A stretch of 64,000 bases of DNA from the NCBI GenBank assembly GCA_037962975.1, contig CM075673.1:22614001-22678000 (forward strand). Reading direction: 5' to 3'. Below the pieces are notes generated by a model, which worked only from the letters and a program-made list of their open reading frames with translations, made no database searches and was not told the origin of the DNA. This document shows positions 22,504 through 35,550 of the stretch, piece after piece (position 1 is the first letter of the stretch; each line of letters starts with the position of its first letter). Source of the DNA: Clitoria ternatea (lineage: Eukaryota > Streptophyta > Magnoliopsida > Fabales > Fabaceae). Position numbers and translations under genes: made by a program.

Positions 22504-22542
22504 TTGAGAACAAACAACACATGAGAAATTATTAGTTTGGAG
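22504..22542. repeat. 39-bp direct repeat flanking fragment C (left copy)
   Basis: 36 of 39 positions match 37555-37593. Left copy is the 5' end of fragment B, right copy is the inner end of fragment D. Far longer than the 5-bp duplication made by LTR integrases. Confidence 0.8.
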
Positions 22543-22608
22543 ATAATATATGATTATTATTATTATTCTTTATAATTTTAATTTATATTATTTATGTATA
22601 TATTATAA

Positions 22609-22815
22609 AAGTTCCCGAAGAACTTATATTTAAACATCCCAGAAGGATGTATAAGATTATATCCATATCATAAAAAAATATAAGTTCCTTAAGAACTTAT
22701 TTATAAACATCATTGTAGGATGTATAAAATTAATAGTCAAATATTTTGAATTCTTGAAGAATTCTTAAAAATATTTATTAATAATTTCTGAAGAATTATA
22801 ACAATCTAAGATATC
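22609..22815 (+). other. Six-hairpin array in the copia leader (best copy)
   Basis: In order: AAGTTC-CCGAA-GAACTT (22609-22625), ACATCC-CAGAA-GGATGT (22634-22650), AAGTTC-CTTAA-GAACTT (22682-22698), ACATCA-TTGTA-GGATGT (22707-22723, one mismatch), GAATTC-TTGAA-GAATTC (22748-22764) and a weaker AATTT-CTGAA-GAATT near 22792. All stems are about 6 bp and all loops 5 nt. Hairpins 1-2 and 3-4 form two repeats of one module. Recurs at 39559, 42419, 43255 and (minus) 49640-49760. Confidence 0.85.
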
Positions 22816-23039
22816 AAATAAATATATAAATCATACATTTAATTATTTCAGCTAATTACATGATTATTATTCTACTTACTACATAATTTAATTATTTTGA
22901 TAACTTATAATGCATTTGTTTCCACTATAATGCATACTGATCCATTACCACTATAATGACACTAATCCATTACAATTTTACGCTGATCATGCATCACATT
23001 TTCCATTATTTTATATTATATAATTATACCTCCTGCATT

Positions 23040-23042
23040 GAT
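23040..23042. repeat. Target duplication GAT (left) of the CACTA element
   Basis: Matches GAT at 35564-35566. Confidence 0.8.
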
Positions 23043-23055
23043 CACTACAACATTT
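23043..23055 (+). repeat. CACTA left terminal inverted repeat
   Basis: CACTACAACATTT; 12 of 13 positions pair with 35551-35563. The transposase is known in this superfamily to cut at these ends. Confidence 0.9.
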
Positions 23056-23400
23056 ATGATTTTCTGGAACGGTCAGAAACTGTTGTTTTAAGTGAAAAAA
23101 CCATTTCTGTATCCTATGGGAACGGTTTCCTGGCCGTTGTATTTATTAGCGTTTCCTTTGCCAATGGGAACGGTTTTGGACTGACAAAAGCAACGAAAGC
23201 AAAAAACTGTTGCCTTTTATGTGATCACAAGCAACGGTTTTATTAGCATGAAATATATAGCAACGGTTTTTAATTGTTGACCCATTATGCAACGGTTATT
23301 AAATGTTGCATAAAAGGCAACACTTTATAACCGTTCCTTAAAATGACAATGGTTTTATTATTGGCAACAGTTCTTAGCCGTTGCGTTACATGACAGGTTA
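23056..23400. repeat. Left subterminal repeat region of the CACTA element
   Basis: At least eight AACGGTT/GCAACGG or inverse CCGTTGC words in 340 bp (for example near 23068, 23121, 23169, 23233, 23262, 23289), partly as facing pairs. In En/Spm such repeats bind the accessory protein TNPA. Confidence 0.8.
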
Positions 23401-23887
23401 ATTTTATTACCTTTGGATGACATATAGCAAAACTTTAAAATTATTAACTTATACTAACAAATGTTTGTACCTTAAAAAATATATTTCATAATTAAAATAA
23501 AATAATTATTAAGCTTTAATATGTCAATCATGATTTTCTAAATCACATGCATTATGATACATATATTCAAATTAAAATAGTCTAAACTCTTAATATGTCA
23601 ATTACAATTTTCTAAATCACATGCATTGTGATATATTCAAATTAAGATGGCATAGTAAGCACCTAAATTTTATAAATCACATTGTGATTTAAATTAAAAT
23701 GTTTGTGAGCAAAAACAATTGTCATCCATTACTACTAGTCATAAAAAAAACCATTTATAGTCATGACTACTAGTCATAAAAAAGTCATCTACCATGCCAT
23801 TCATCACTACTATTAATCAAATCAATCTTTTACACCCATCAAATTTAAAGTAAAAAATTATCTTCACAAATAACAAATCAAGTCAAG

Positions 23888-23917
23888 TCTTCATCTTCAT
23901 CTTCATCTTCATCTTCT
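23888..23917. repeat. (TCTTCA)n hexamer microsatellite
   Basis: About five units inside the CACTA element, 3' of its second gene. Confidence 0.8.
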
Positions 23918-24091
23918 TCCAAGTTATCATCCAATTTATCCCTATCCATATCATGATTTACCTACAAAGTAAATAATAGCATGTAAAGATTCAAATCCTT
24001 TTTTTAAAATAACTAAAAACAATTATATCCAAAATTGTTTAGCAAATTACAAAGTCACCTTGGAAACTAACAGAAACAAGTATATCAATAA

Positions 24092-27000
24092 TTACATTAA
24101 CTTTAATTTCATAATTACCTCATGTGTGGATGTAGATGAATGCAACCCACTATTAGCATCACCGGGAGTAGATAGCAAGGCTACCAAAGCTTCTACATCC
24201 ATCTCTGAGTTATTTTGATTTAACATGGTCCTTATAAGTACTTGAACTTTTTGCTCCATTGCTACCATTTGTTTAACATGCTTTGTTTCTATTTCTTGAA
24301 CTTTGTCAGTCAACTCTTTGACTTCAATAGCATGCCTTTTCTTAATCTCTGCCATTTCATTTTGTCTTTTCAATAGAGTGGGGGTTATTGTCCTTCCTAA
24401 ATAACGTACTCTTCCAGGCTTCTCTTTGTTAAACAAGGATTGAAAGGCCTCTGTTAAAGTCTGGCCAGAATTATCAATCAAAGTAAAAAACAAAACCAAT
24501 TTATACCATGAAGTTTTAACTCAACAAAACATACAGGTGTTATAAGTTTTCCACAAGAGAAATTAATGACACTAAAATCAAAATTTGTAGAACAAGTTAC
24601 ATGCATTTCAATTTCTGCCTTATTGTATGATCCATCACATGTGCAGCTGGCTGTTATAAGATTTGTAGCATGTATTCATGTTACTAACTTTTTAGACTTA
24701 TTATTCTTGGAAAAGCAAACTTAAAAACTGCACTTGTGCTGCTGCATGCTGCATACCGCTAGTTAGAGTCATACACTTGAAATTAAAATGAAAAATTAGA
24801 AATTATCTTCAGCACACAAGTCCCATATTTATTTTTAAATATGTTTATCCATTTCTAATATCATAACATCAAAACATGACAAATATTCTCATACTTTTAA
24901 ATAATGTAGATGGCACATGAGCATATTTTATGGAATTCAAAAGTTAAAGTATGTTATAACTTACACGAATTCAATTAAAGGTAAGCATAAAAAAGTTAGA
25001 GGTGTTTATAACATACTTTAACTCTTGAATTCTATAAAATAATAATAAAATAAGTTAGAGGTGTTTATAACTTTTAAATAATTACATAGGGAAACAGGAT
25101 ACTCCAATTGCAATGCACAAACAAAAAATACATTTGAAAAATTTGCATGTATAGTTTACAGCTAAGCAACATATGACTATAAAAATTGTGATTCTATTCC
25201 ATCCCATGATTGACCAAGACCAGCACCATTTCTGAAGCATATAGAGAGTGTATGATTTTGGAGGATAAAGGGGCAAGTAGTAATAATAAGGAGCAATATT
25301 TGGTGCAGAGTTAACATCATCAAATTCAAAATTAAAACACAAAATAAGAGCCTAAAGACAAGCAACTAGTAAGTAAAAACACCCAGAAAAAACAAGTTCC
25401 ATAATCTAGAAATTTAAATTGAAAGTTTTAAACTTTCCATCCGAAAGTAGCTTCATCCTTGAGACTAAAGAGCTTAAAACTAGCTAGAAATTTGTTTAAC
25501 AATATATGAAATAATTTTTTGTCTATTGATAATGTTCAGCCAAATAGCAAGGATCTTTACTTAAGTTAAACAAAAAAAATCAAGAATCACAACTTACAAT
25601 TGCATCTCGTGTTTCTTCATTTAATTCCTTTCCTTTCTTACTTTGTCGAGTTTCAATGAACATCTCCGCTTGTGTAGGGGACTCTCTATCAGCTTTGCTA
25701 GAACGCTACATGAATGAAATAATGATTTTAGTAAAGAATACCAAATAATTAAATCATATAAAATATGTTAATGAAAATGAAATACCAATCTTTCCCTAAT
25801 AACAGCAAAACTTATAGGGCCTGATCGATGTCTCCATTTTTGTTGAGATATGTTCTTAGTATTTTGATCACTCGTTTCCTATGTTCATAAATAAAGAACT
25901 CAATAAAATATGAAAATTATAAATTTGTAATGTAAAATAAAATATAATTTTAATATCTATCTTACTTGAGTGGTTTCAAGCCTCCAATACTCAATTAATG
26001 CCTTAAACTGCGATTCTGGTATATTGTTAGGACGATTTTTTAGTAACTCGCGTGTGCTTGCCTTCTCATCAAAGTAATTCTTCTTAATCGAGCATTTATG
26101 TCTCCTCCAAGCATCATTTATAATATTGAGCACAGCTTTTTCTCCATTACTAGGAAGTATGAATTTTTACTACAAAGAAAAAGAACATAATTAGATATTC
26201 AAATCATGAATGTATTGAAACACATATGATACACAAAGTTATAAAATGTACCTTGACATAATCCAATATGTCATCTTTGTTTGGTACACTCTTCCAATTA
26301 GTGTAAGTAAGGGGACAGAAATCTGCACTTCTTGCTATTGTGCCCCAAAAGTTGCTAAATTTAGATGCTATTGGTCCAATAGGAAGTCCTTGATCATCTA
26401 ATAAAATGTCTTCCCTTTCATCATTTGAACGTGTATGAATTTTCAAACACAAAGTCTTTCCTCTAGATTTTTTTAGTGATGCCCCTAATTAATACCAATA
26501 ATAGTAAAGCAAATGAAACTATTTATATTTACAATATTAGTATAAGAAACTAACACAAACTAGTGTACATAAATGATACCTTGCACTGTTTCATCATTAA
26601 TACCTTCACCAACATCATGTTGGTTATTGATATCTTCCTCAATTTCTTGCTCCCTTGTATTTTCATGATATCCATTATGCACCGATTCATCCGTTTGACT
26701 TTGTTGCTTGTCTTGCTTTTCCAAAAAATCTTTCATTGACATTGCTGGACACTTTGGAGTTCCCTTTTGCTTCTTTAGGGGTGCTGGTTCTTCCACTAAT
26801 GCTTTAGCTTGATTTTTCCTCTTTAGGTTCTTGTTTGGAATAGATCCCTTGCTATGATCATCAATTTTCTTGGATAGTTGAGGATGGACCATAGGTGTAG
26901 ATTTTGGAAGTGCAACTGCTTTTGATTGGACCACACTTGTGCTAGCTTCAACTTGTTTCTTTTGATCTTGCCTTGAATGTTGTATTTTACCAACATTTTT

Positions 27001-27225
27001 ATTAGATGCTTTTGGTTGGACATCAATTGAGGTGGGCAATACTTGCTTCCTTTGGTCAAGCTTTGGTTGTTGCTTTTGAGTAAAAATCAAGTCCATTTGA
27101 TGTTTCCTTTGGACTTCTTCCTTCTTCTTTTTTCTAGCATTTTCCACCTTGATCTTATACTTCTTAAGTAATTCAGCACTAGACTTGGCTTGATATTCAA
27201 CATTAAAATTACTTGTTTCCTGCAT
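24092..27225 (-). CDS. Transposase_24 (Ptta/En/Spm)-type second gene of the CACTA element
   Basis: Multi-exon, minus strand. Exon 1 (27225 to about 26575) encodes a Lys/Gln-rich coiled-coil protein start (MQETSNFNVEYQAKSSAELL). It splices GTGCAAG|GTATC to AATTAG|GGGCATC, giving SRGKTLCLKIHTRSNDER and GLPIGPIASKFSNFWGTIAR, the family's core. Later exons carry NIINDAWRRHKCSIKK, QQKWRHRSGPISF and EKPGRVRYLGRTITPTLL, then a coiled coil. In En/Spm the comparable protein binds subterminal repeats. By my splice reading the exon starting at 26169 opens with TAA (before KFILPSNGEK), so this copy may be truncated. Confidence 0.75.
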
Positions 27226-27583
27226 TTCCCTATAATATTAAGATAAAATGATCAATGGATAAAAGATGAACACGCACAAAGATGATATTCAACACTAGAA
27301 TTACAAATTGCAAATTACAAATTCAACTAACGGATAAATAAAATGCTTACTTGTAAGGGTTTTCGAATTAATGAATGATATAGCTACAACACTAGAAACT
27401 TTATTAATATCAGATGACAATACCTACATTATAAAAGCACATAATAACATTAACATACAAATATAGTTGTAGTGATGTTTCAAATGAATATAACTTGCAT
27501 TAATGGAAGTCAATATTTATAGCACTTTCTAACATTACCTTATTAGTATAACTATTATAATTAAAATAGAAAACATATGGAAA

Positions 27584-30500
27584 TCAATCCATATAGTCGT
27601 GCAAAGAATCATCTATGTCGGAATCTTCTGAATTGAGTTCTGCATCATTCGACTTAGGAAAAACATTTTCAATGACTGTCGGTGGCAAGTCCATTCTAGT
27701 TACTTCAACTTCAAAACTTTCATCATCAATAGCAAGATTTATTGCATGATCTGATGGCTCACTTTGATATGAATCTTTGGTATCCAACTCTGATTGTTCT
27801 TTCAAATTAAAAAAATCCCTTGGAACAGTCTTCATAACATAACTCTTATTTTCATTAAAAGGATCCTGAATGTAGAAGCATTGATGGACTTGGGATGCTA
27901 ACACAAATGGGTCATCAATGTAACATCGTTTGTTAAAGTAAACATATGTCATTCCAAAGTTGTCCTCTTCAACCTCAAACCATTCACATCTAAATAACAC
28001 AAACTTAAAATTGCCATAATAATCTAGCTCAATAATTTCAGCAATTGATCCATAGTAAGTTATAGGCTTTGTTATCGGATTTGCATCTTTAGTGCTTGCA
28101 AAGCTTTGGGTTATTGACACTAGTGTGACACCACTATTTTGTGTTTTCCGCTTCGCATCACGTTGTTTTGTATGAAATCTATAACAATTTATGACATAAC
28201 CAGAAAAGCACCTTGCAACTGTATTTGGTCCTCTAGACAACACTTTGAGTTGGTTGGATACATCATCCTTCAAGGCACGATTTTTAAACCATTCAACAAA
28301 ATCTTCTCCTTGACTTTTGGCCTTCCTCCACCTATTTATTTTTTTCAGGTTTGTCATCTCACTTTCATGCTCCCTATAATTTAAATTACAAGGTTTAATA
28401 AATTGTGAAAATATATTTTGAAAAATATTTTTTCAAAAGCTAATGTAAATTTACCTGATGAATTGTTCAACTTCATCATAATTGAACATGATGTAGCGGT
28501 GGGCTTGACCCCTTGACTTCAAATCCAATGAAATTGTGTTACCCTTCTTTCCTCCCAAAGGATGACCCATAGTAGAAAAGAAATTTAAACCTTCAACTTC
28601 ACATGAATCACTATTTCTATTCATTCTATTATGCCTTGTATCAACACCATTATGCAAATATCGTGAACACAAAGTCAAGCATTCTTCAACTATGTATGCC
28701 TCAGCAATAGAGCCTTCAGGACGACTTTTATTTTGAACATAACTCTTTAATTTACCTAGATATCTTTCTGGAAAGTACATCCACCGAAATTGGACTGGTC
28801 CTCCCATTCTTACCTCATACACCAAATGTATAGGCAAATGGACCATTATATCAAAAAAACAAGGAGGAAAAATAGTCTCTAATTGGCAAAGGGTTTTAGC
28901 AATCTCCATTTCCAAGATATCCAAATCTGTCACATCAATTACTTTATGACATAAGCAACGAAAAAATGAACAAAGACGAATTAAAGGATGGGCAACTTGA
29001 GGTGGCAATGTACTCTTCAACGCTACTTGTAACAAATAATGCAACATAAAATGTGCATCATGGCTCTTATAGCCATATATTTTTTTTCTGAGGGGTGAAC
29101 ACATCTAGAAATGTTTGACGCACAACCATCTGGTATTTTGGCTTTCTTTAAAACACCACAAAATATACTTTTCTCACTTGCATTCATTGAGAAACAAGCT
29201 TTTGCAAACATTAAGTTTTTACCTTCATTTGTTTCTATCGGGTGAAGGTTCTTTCTAACTCCTAAGTCTTGCAAGTCAAAACGAGCCTTTTGATGATCCT
29301 TTGTCTTCCCAGGAATGTCTAGCAATGTCCCAATTATATTATCAAATATATTTTTCTCAATGTGCATCACATCAAGATTATGACGTAAAATATTATGTTT
29401 CCAATATGGCAACTCAAAAAAAATAGATCTTTTTTTCCATGGACCATCCTTGACTTTCTTTTGCTTCTTTCCAAACACATTATCAAAGTTAGCTAACAAC
29501 TCTAGGATATCATTACCTTCTAACAAAATGGGTGGAGGCCTAGATTCCCTCGTCGTAATAAAATCCCTTGTATTGGATCTATATTTATGATCGATTGGTA
29601 GAAAAACACGATGGTCCATATAACACATCTTCCGACTATAGGGTAGCCAGGTTGAATTAGTGTTATAATTATAACAGGGACATGCTAAATACCCTTTTGT
29701 GCTCCACCCGCTTAACATAGCATACCCAGGAAAGTCACTAATAGTCCACAATAATGATGGCCGCATATGAAAACTTTTCCCTAATGAGGAATCATATGTT
29801 TCTACGCCAGTATCCCACAACACTTTCAACTCTTCAATTAATGGTTGGAGGTACACATCAATGTCATTCCCTGGTGAGGTTGGTCCTGGAATCAACAATG
29901 ACAACATAGAATACTCAGCCTTCATGCACCACCATGGTGGAAAATTGTAAGGTATCAATACTACAGGCCATGTACTGTGAGACACATTCATGGATCTAAA
30001 TGGATTAAATCCATCACTAGCCAATCCAAGTCTTATATTACGACAATCAATAGCAAAATCAGGATGACGTTTATCAAAATATTCCCATGCCTCTCCATCT
30101 GCAGGATGCCTTAACTTCCCATCCTTTGAGCGCTCTTCTTCATGCCATCTTAATAAGCTAGCTGTCTTTGAACACATGAATAACCTTTTTAATCGAGGGA
30201 TTAATGGGAAATGTCGTAAGACTTTAGCTAGAACTTTATGAGCCTTTTTAGTTTCCTCAAGATGACCATCATCATCGATATTTTTAACCCATCGTGATTT
30301 ATGGCAAACATGGCATAAGGTGTCATGCTCGTGATCTTTCCAATAAAGCATGCAATCATTAGGACAAGCATCTATTTTTTTATAATCAAGACCCAAATCC
30401 CTTATCATGCCTTTAGTTTTGTTCAATGACTCAGGAATATTCAATTGAGGCATAGCTTCCTTTAACAATTCCAAGAGAGCTGTAAATGATGCATTACTCC

Positions 30501-30987
30501 AACCATACAAGCACTTCAATAGATATAATCGAATGGTGAATGATAATCTAGAAAAATTTGTGCAGCCTGGATACAACTTTTGCTTAGCTTCTTCCATTAG
30601 ATTATAGAACTTCTTAGCATCTTCACTCAACCCCTCATCAACATCATATTCTTCTTCTGCTACATGTTGAAACCTATCATTCAATAGGCCATCCATATCA
30701 TCAAGTACATTATCTTCAATAAAAATATCTTCGTCAAAATCATCCATATCTAGTAGCTTTTCACCGTGTCGAGTCCATACATCATACCCCTTTTCAAATC
30801 CATGTGCTATCAAATGATCAAATATTGTTTCCCTTGTCCTCCATAATGCATTGTGGCATTTACAACAAGGACATAAAATCTGTCCTCCTTGAGGTTTTCC
30901 CTTTGTGAATGCAAAAGTTAGAAAATCCTCAACTCCAGTAACGTATTCCACGCTATATCTTGGCAATTTCATCCATTCCTTATCCAT
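27584..30987 (-). CDS. TNP2-type CACTA transposase, one frameshift
   Basis: Start chosen at 30987 (MDKEWMKLPRYS); the frame is open 27 codons further upstream but those are hydrophobic and lie in AT-rich leader. N-terminal transposase-associated domain with CPCCKCHNALW; then Transposase_21 with GLASDGFNPF, ISDFPGYAMLSGW and HNLDVMHIEKN, which hold conserved acidic residues. DUF4218 follows (RWMYFPERYLGKLKSY, PEGSIAEAYIVEECLT), then after an 81-bp intron DUF4216 (VLFRCEWFEVEED), ending HDYMD. At the A8 run near 29085-29092 the frame shifts by one base between the second and third domain, so the protein is broken there unless this is a sequence error. Confidence 0.9.
28374..28454 (-). other. 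TNP2 intron (GT-AG)
   Basis: Donor ATCAG|GTAAAT, acceptor TTATAG; the join gives FIREHESEMTNL in frame from DUF4218 to DUF4216. Confidence 0.8.
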
Positions 30988-33900
30988 TGAATTTACTAGA
31001 AAAGTAATGGATAGCAATAAGAAATTAAATATTAAATATAGGCACACAACTAAAAGAAACAAAACCAAAGTACTACTTTAAATATAAGCATCCATTCCTA
31101 ATAGTAACTTTGTCTAATTCCTAATAGTAATATGGACTATGCAATCAAGTCAGCTTATGTTTTCATTCCTAGTAGAAATTATATTGCCAAAAAACTTTAT
31201 TCATAACAAATTATTTCAGTAAAAAAAGCTAGAAAAAAATAGTTCTGCTCACAACAAATTATATTTTAGAAATGACCATATGAAGCAAGCATTTAACATC
31301 AATTAAAATCGTAAATAAATGTTTCTATTTTAGCTGACATATCTAATATACAGAACTGGTATCATAGATTTAGCTACAAAATTACTAAGCTAAACAAGTT
31401 TCTACCTTCATGCAAGTATTCATAATATGTAGACCAAGTAGTAATGGAGAAAAAAAGGAGACAATCGCTGGGAGATAGAAGTAAAACTAAAAAAAAACCT
31501 TACCTGTGCAGCTAGAGATACCGTGGTGCCAAAGACTTCAAGAGAGGAAAGGAAACAAATCATGTGAGACAAAAATTAAATAATAAATATAGGCACTATT
31601 TTAAATATAAGCATCCATTCCTAATAAAGACTTTAAAAATATTGAAGTATATATAACAAACTCATTTTTTTAATAGGTCAAAGTTTGTAATTAATTTGTT
31701 GGTTTTGTTGGTAATCCTTCACCATTAAACCATATTATGGTTCCCCATAACAAATTCATTAATCTAAAGTTTGCTAGATTTGTTTATATTTTAAGATAAC
31801 TTTTTTTACTTATATGAAGTAATAACACACATAAATATGATTGGTTTACACGGAGGTTGACCCTTTCTCATAAAAGATACATGCAGCTGTATTAATATCT
31901 TTTTTCCTTAATTTTCCATAATTAATCCCACAAATGAAATTGCACATATGCATCTTATGTTTAGCTTGAATTTGCTTTTTCCTTAAATACAAAACATGCT
32001 ATTTCTCTAAGTCAATGTTAAAAAATTTAAACTTAGATCTAAATCTAATATAATAAAAAGTGCAACTTTATTTTTATATTTTGATTCAATTTATATTGTT
32101 TCCATAGGACTAAATTTGAATAGGTTGAACATATCAAAACCACTAATGCTGAATTTGTTTCTTTTGGTCACCCCGTGGCTTGAAAATACTACAGTCAAGA
32201 TAATTTAAAAGGCAATTTGCAGGAAAGGTGGATTATAGTTATTGTCATATTAATTGTGATGTAATTGTGAACTTATCATCAAACGAGTGCTTGTTGTTTT
32301 ACCATGAATTCATTTGTTTTATATTTTTGATGGAGTTGTGTTTAGTTGTGATGTAATTGTGAATTTGTCATCAAATGAGTGCTTGTTGTTTTATCATGAA
32401 TTCATTTTTTTTGGGAGTTGTGTTTAGTTGATTAATGTTATTTAGTTAAGAGTTAATGCTAAAAGCATTTTGCAAACAACAATAAGTCAGGTGAAAGTGA
32501 CATTCTCAAACATAAAACTAATTCCTTTCCAACTCTCACTAAATTTTTTCACTTCTCTGAATTATACTTTTATGGTCGTTTTTCCTTAATATCTTTTTTC
32601 CGTAACAAAATTTTATGGTCAACTTATCTTTTGTGCTCTTCCTTTCCTTATAGAGTCAGTTCTTAAAACTGACTCTCAAGCTTAGCATTTTCTAATTTTG
32701 ATTCCAGGTAATCTAAGTTATATTTAAAAAAAATTTGTTTTCTGTTTTATAAAAATATTTTATAGATTTATTTCTAAAATATAGTTTCTGATCAAAATGA
32801 AGAGTAAAAAAAATGTTTGCTTTTTAAAAAAATAGTTCTAAAAATTAGGGAAAAAATAGTTTGATTCAAGCTGTTATGGTATGATAAAAGAGAATAACTA
32901 TCCATGATAATGCTAGGAGAGAATAACTATCCATCGATTCTAATTCCTACCTACTATAAAGACGTGAATAGTTTGGAAATTGGGCCAAAAAATATGGGGT
33001 TATGATCTAGGAAATATGGAACAAGTGCTGTGGTCTAGAATCAAAAGAAAAGTCTTAATTTCAAAAAAAAGAAAGGTCACAATTATGCCATGAAGTATGA
33101 CTGGTCTGTGACAAGTTACATAGCATAGTACTCCAAATAAAAACAAAAGGTCTACGAAAATTATACCTATTTCATAATTTTAACTGATACATTGCCGCCT
33201 ATCTGCTAAACATTATTGCAAAAGCGTGAAAATGACCATATATTTTAATTGTTGGATGTGGCTAAGATGCTTTCAGTATAATGAGTACAGTAACAGAAAA
33301 CATTTAACATAAATTATTCATACAAAACCAAGATATTTATATTGGACAATTCTACTTTCCACGAATCATGGACTATGAATATAGTAAAATATAAAGTGTA
33401 TGTATAGGATTTATCAAGAAAATGTGTATTCAACTGATCCAATTGTTTGAAATTATTCATACACAATTGAAGGGTGTATGTTACGTGGTTGTTAAGCATG
33501 GATTTAGTTTAAGATATGGTCAAATCTCAATATTTCTTTTGTGGATGTTACTAGCTATTTATGGGCTATTGGTATTGATTTTGGGTGGCTTCCTTGATCC
33601 CTTTTGATTTGTTGTAATAGGAGGAGTATTTAGTGGAATTAGTGTGGCTGTTTACATTAATTGTTTACATTTTTTTCAGGTTTTCTTATATGAGTTTAAC
33701 CACTGGGATTTAATTTTGGAGTGGATTCAAGTAATCAAGGGTGTCCCGGCAATAACTCTAGGTGCATAATGGTAGTTTGGAGGGTGGATGCTGTGAATTT
33801 GGGTACATGATGCGTAAGCTCTGGTTGTGGTGCAAAAAGGTGTGGTTGGTTTGGAGGGTGAATGTTGTCATGCTATGTAAATGGTCATGTATGAGTGGTG

Positions 33901-35250
33901 TGTATACTACTAGTATATAGTACATGCATGTTTATAACTTAAAGTTTATGAAGCCTAAATGCTATTCTATTATTATTAGTAGTAACTGATATCAAACATA
34001 AAAAAAATAACTAGAAACTAAAACCTAAATGGAATTTTATTTATAACCGAGAGAAAGAACAGAGCATGTACTATAAAATCAACCTTAAGCTATCAAATAT
34101 CAAATAAAAAATCAACCTTTTTTTTATTTTGATCCAAGCTAATTATAATTTTTTAATTTATACTATAAAAACGTGAATAGTTGGGAAACAAAAATTTCTA
34201 AAAATATTTTAGATTTAAGCCATGGAATAAGTGAAACTTTCCATAACTTCCCTTGATAAAACAAGTTGCAGAGTATAAAGTCATTGCAGCACCCATACAA
34301 AATAAAAAATCAGACAAGCACAATTGGTGAATCAAGCCTATATTATGAAGTTGGCATGGAATATGTCTACAGATAAAAAAAGTTAGGTATTGAAATTCCA
34401 GCATTTCTTGGAGCTGTTCTAAGGGAGGAGGAACAAATGTTCCAAAAATAATTATGGTCCAATGGGTGGTCAATTACAATTCGAATTACACAATTAGGTG
34501 GAAACATTATTTTACAATAAATAATTCCAACTTGTCTATGAAAAGGGACATTCCAATCACTAAAGTTTAGCATTATATATGTAATCCTCAAGCACACAAC
34601 ATAATTAGATTACAATTCCTTTTCAGTCAAAATTCATGAGTCAAAATTCCTTTTCAGTCTAAACTTAGTATATATACCTTTCACGAGTCAAAATTCCAGT
34701 ATTCCACTTAACTATTTTAATGATAACTCAACTTTACATTGATTATAAATTAGAGTTGGATACTCACGCATAACAACGAACATGTAAAATACAACAATAC
34801 ACCCACAGAACCTTATGTAGTGTAGGAACCCAAACCACAACAGCAAGCACCCAAAATAGAACACCCAAAATAGATTTTTCATTAAAAACCCATGGAGATG
34901 CAACTAAATATGCTACAAGTATGTTAGAGAGGTTACCTTTGGGATGAGAAGAAGAAATAGTGATGTTGTTGCAGAGAGAACCAGTGAACGCTTGGGGGAG
35001 GAGAGCCAATGAACCCTTGCGGAGATGAGAAATCGCTTGTTACGAATGAGAAGAACAAATGAACCAGTGAGGAATTGTGAAAGAGGGATTAGGGATTGTG
35101 AAAGAAATATGGGAGAGGGATTGTGAAAAAAAGGAAAAATTAAACGTGAGTCAGGGAAGAGTCCAAAGGTTCTCAAAAAACTGGAGGGAGTTATTAGCTT
35201 TTGCCTAAATTGCATTTAGTTAACAATTTTTTTAAATTTTTTAAAACATA
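30988..35250 (-). other. 5' non-coding region of the CACTA genes with two possible leader exons
   Basis: No protein frame with recognisable content. Two stretches look like 5'-UTR exons on the minus strand: one ending at 34937 (CCCAAAG|GTAACC) with C/T-rich sequence up to about 35220, and one ending at 31504 (CTGCACAG|GTAAGG). A transcript starting near the right terminus would join these to the transposase. The ORF at 34913-35215 lies in the first of them and is probably not translated. Confidence 0.4.
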
Positions 35251-35259
35251 TTAAAATAT

Positions 35260-35550
35260 ATAATATATTTATAGAAACGGTTTTATAATAAAGTGTTTAA
35301 TATTATTTTTGGCAACTTTTTCAAAACTGTTATCTTATTATAAAGAAACGGTTTCTAATTGTTGCTAATTTTTATATTTATGCAACGGTTATTAAATGTA
35401 GTCATATGCTTATACCAACGGTTTTTTACTATTACCTTTAAAAATTTAAATTTTAAATACCTATAGCAATACAATAAAAAACTGTTTCCTATTGCATACT
35501 AAGAGAACGGTTTTTTATCCGTTTCTGAGAATGGTGTTGCCGTTGCCTTG
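35260..35550. repeat. Right subterminal repeat region of the CACTA element
   Basis: At least six AACGGTT or inverse words in 290 bp, of the same type as at the left end, including GCAACGGTTATTAAATGT, which is nearly identical to a word near 23289. Confidence 0.8.

Larger units (their letters stand above)
20318..22542 (-). mobile_element. Copia fragment B: integrase to RNase H start, minus strand
   Basis: Reads from GAG-pre-integrase/integrase at 22542 down to the PYLSAIGALMY motif at 20318. The open integrase frame 21892-22476 contains GDICGPFRYFMVLIDAYSRW, LDNAGEFTSQYF and TQNGLAESLIKRL, i.e. all three acidic positions of the DDE triad. The linker ORF 21275-21640 is Lys-rich (KAKRKRGKPVGSKDKN). 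RT carries the 49-bp duplication followed by a deletion that removes the GLKQSG region. B lacks both diagnostic stop codons in the early pol but has the 21-bp integrase deletion. Confidence 0.85.

Noticed and set aside
31069..35250. Genes inside the CACTA leader region (frames at 33314, 33422, 34198, 34367, 34712, 34764, 34913)
   Set aside because: Short, overlapping on both strands, hydrophobic from AT-rich DNA, and without family features; better explained as leader exons and introns.
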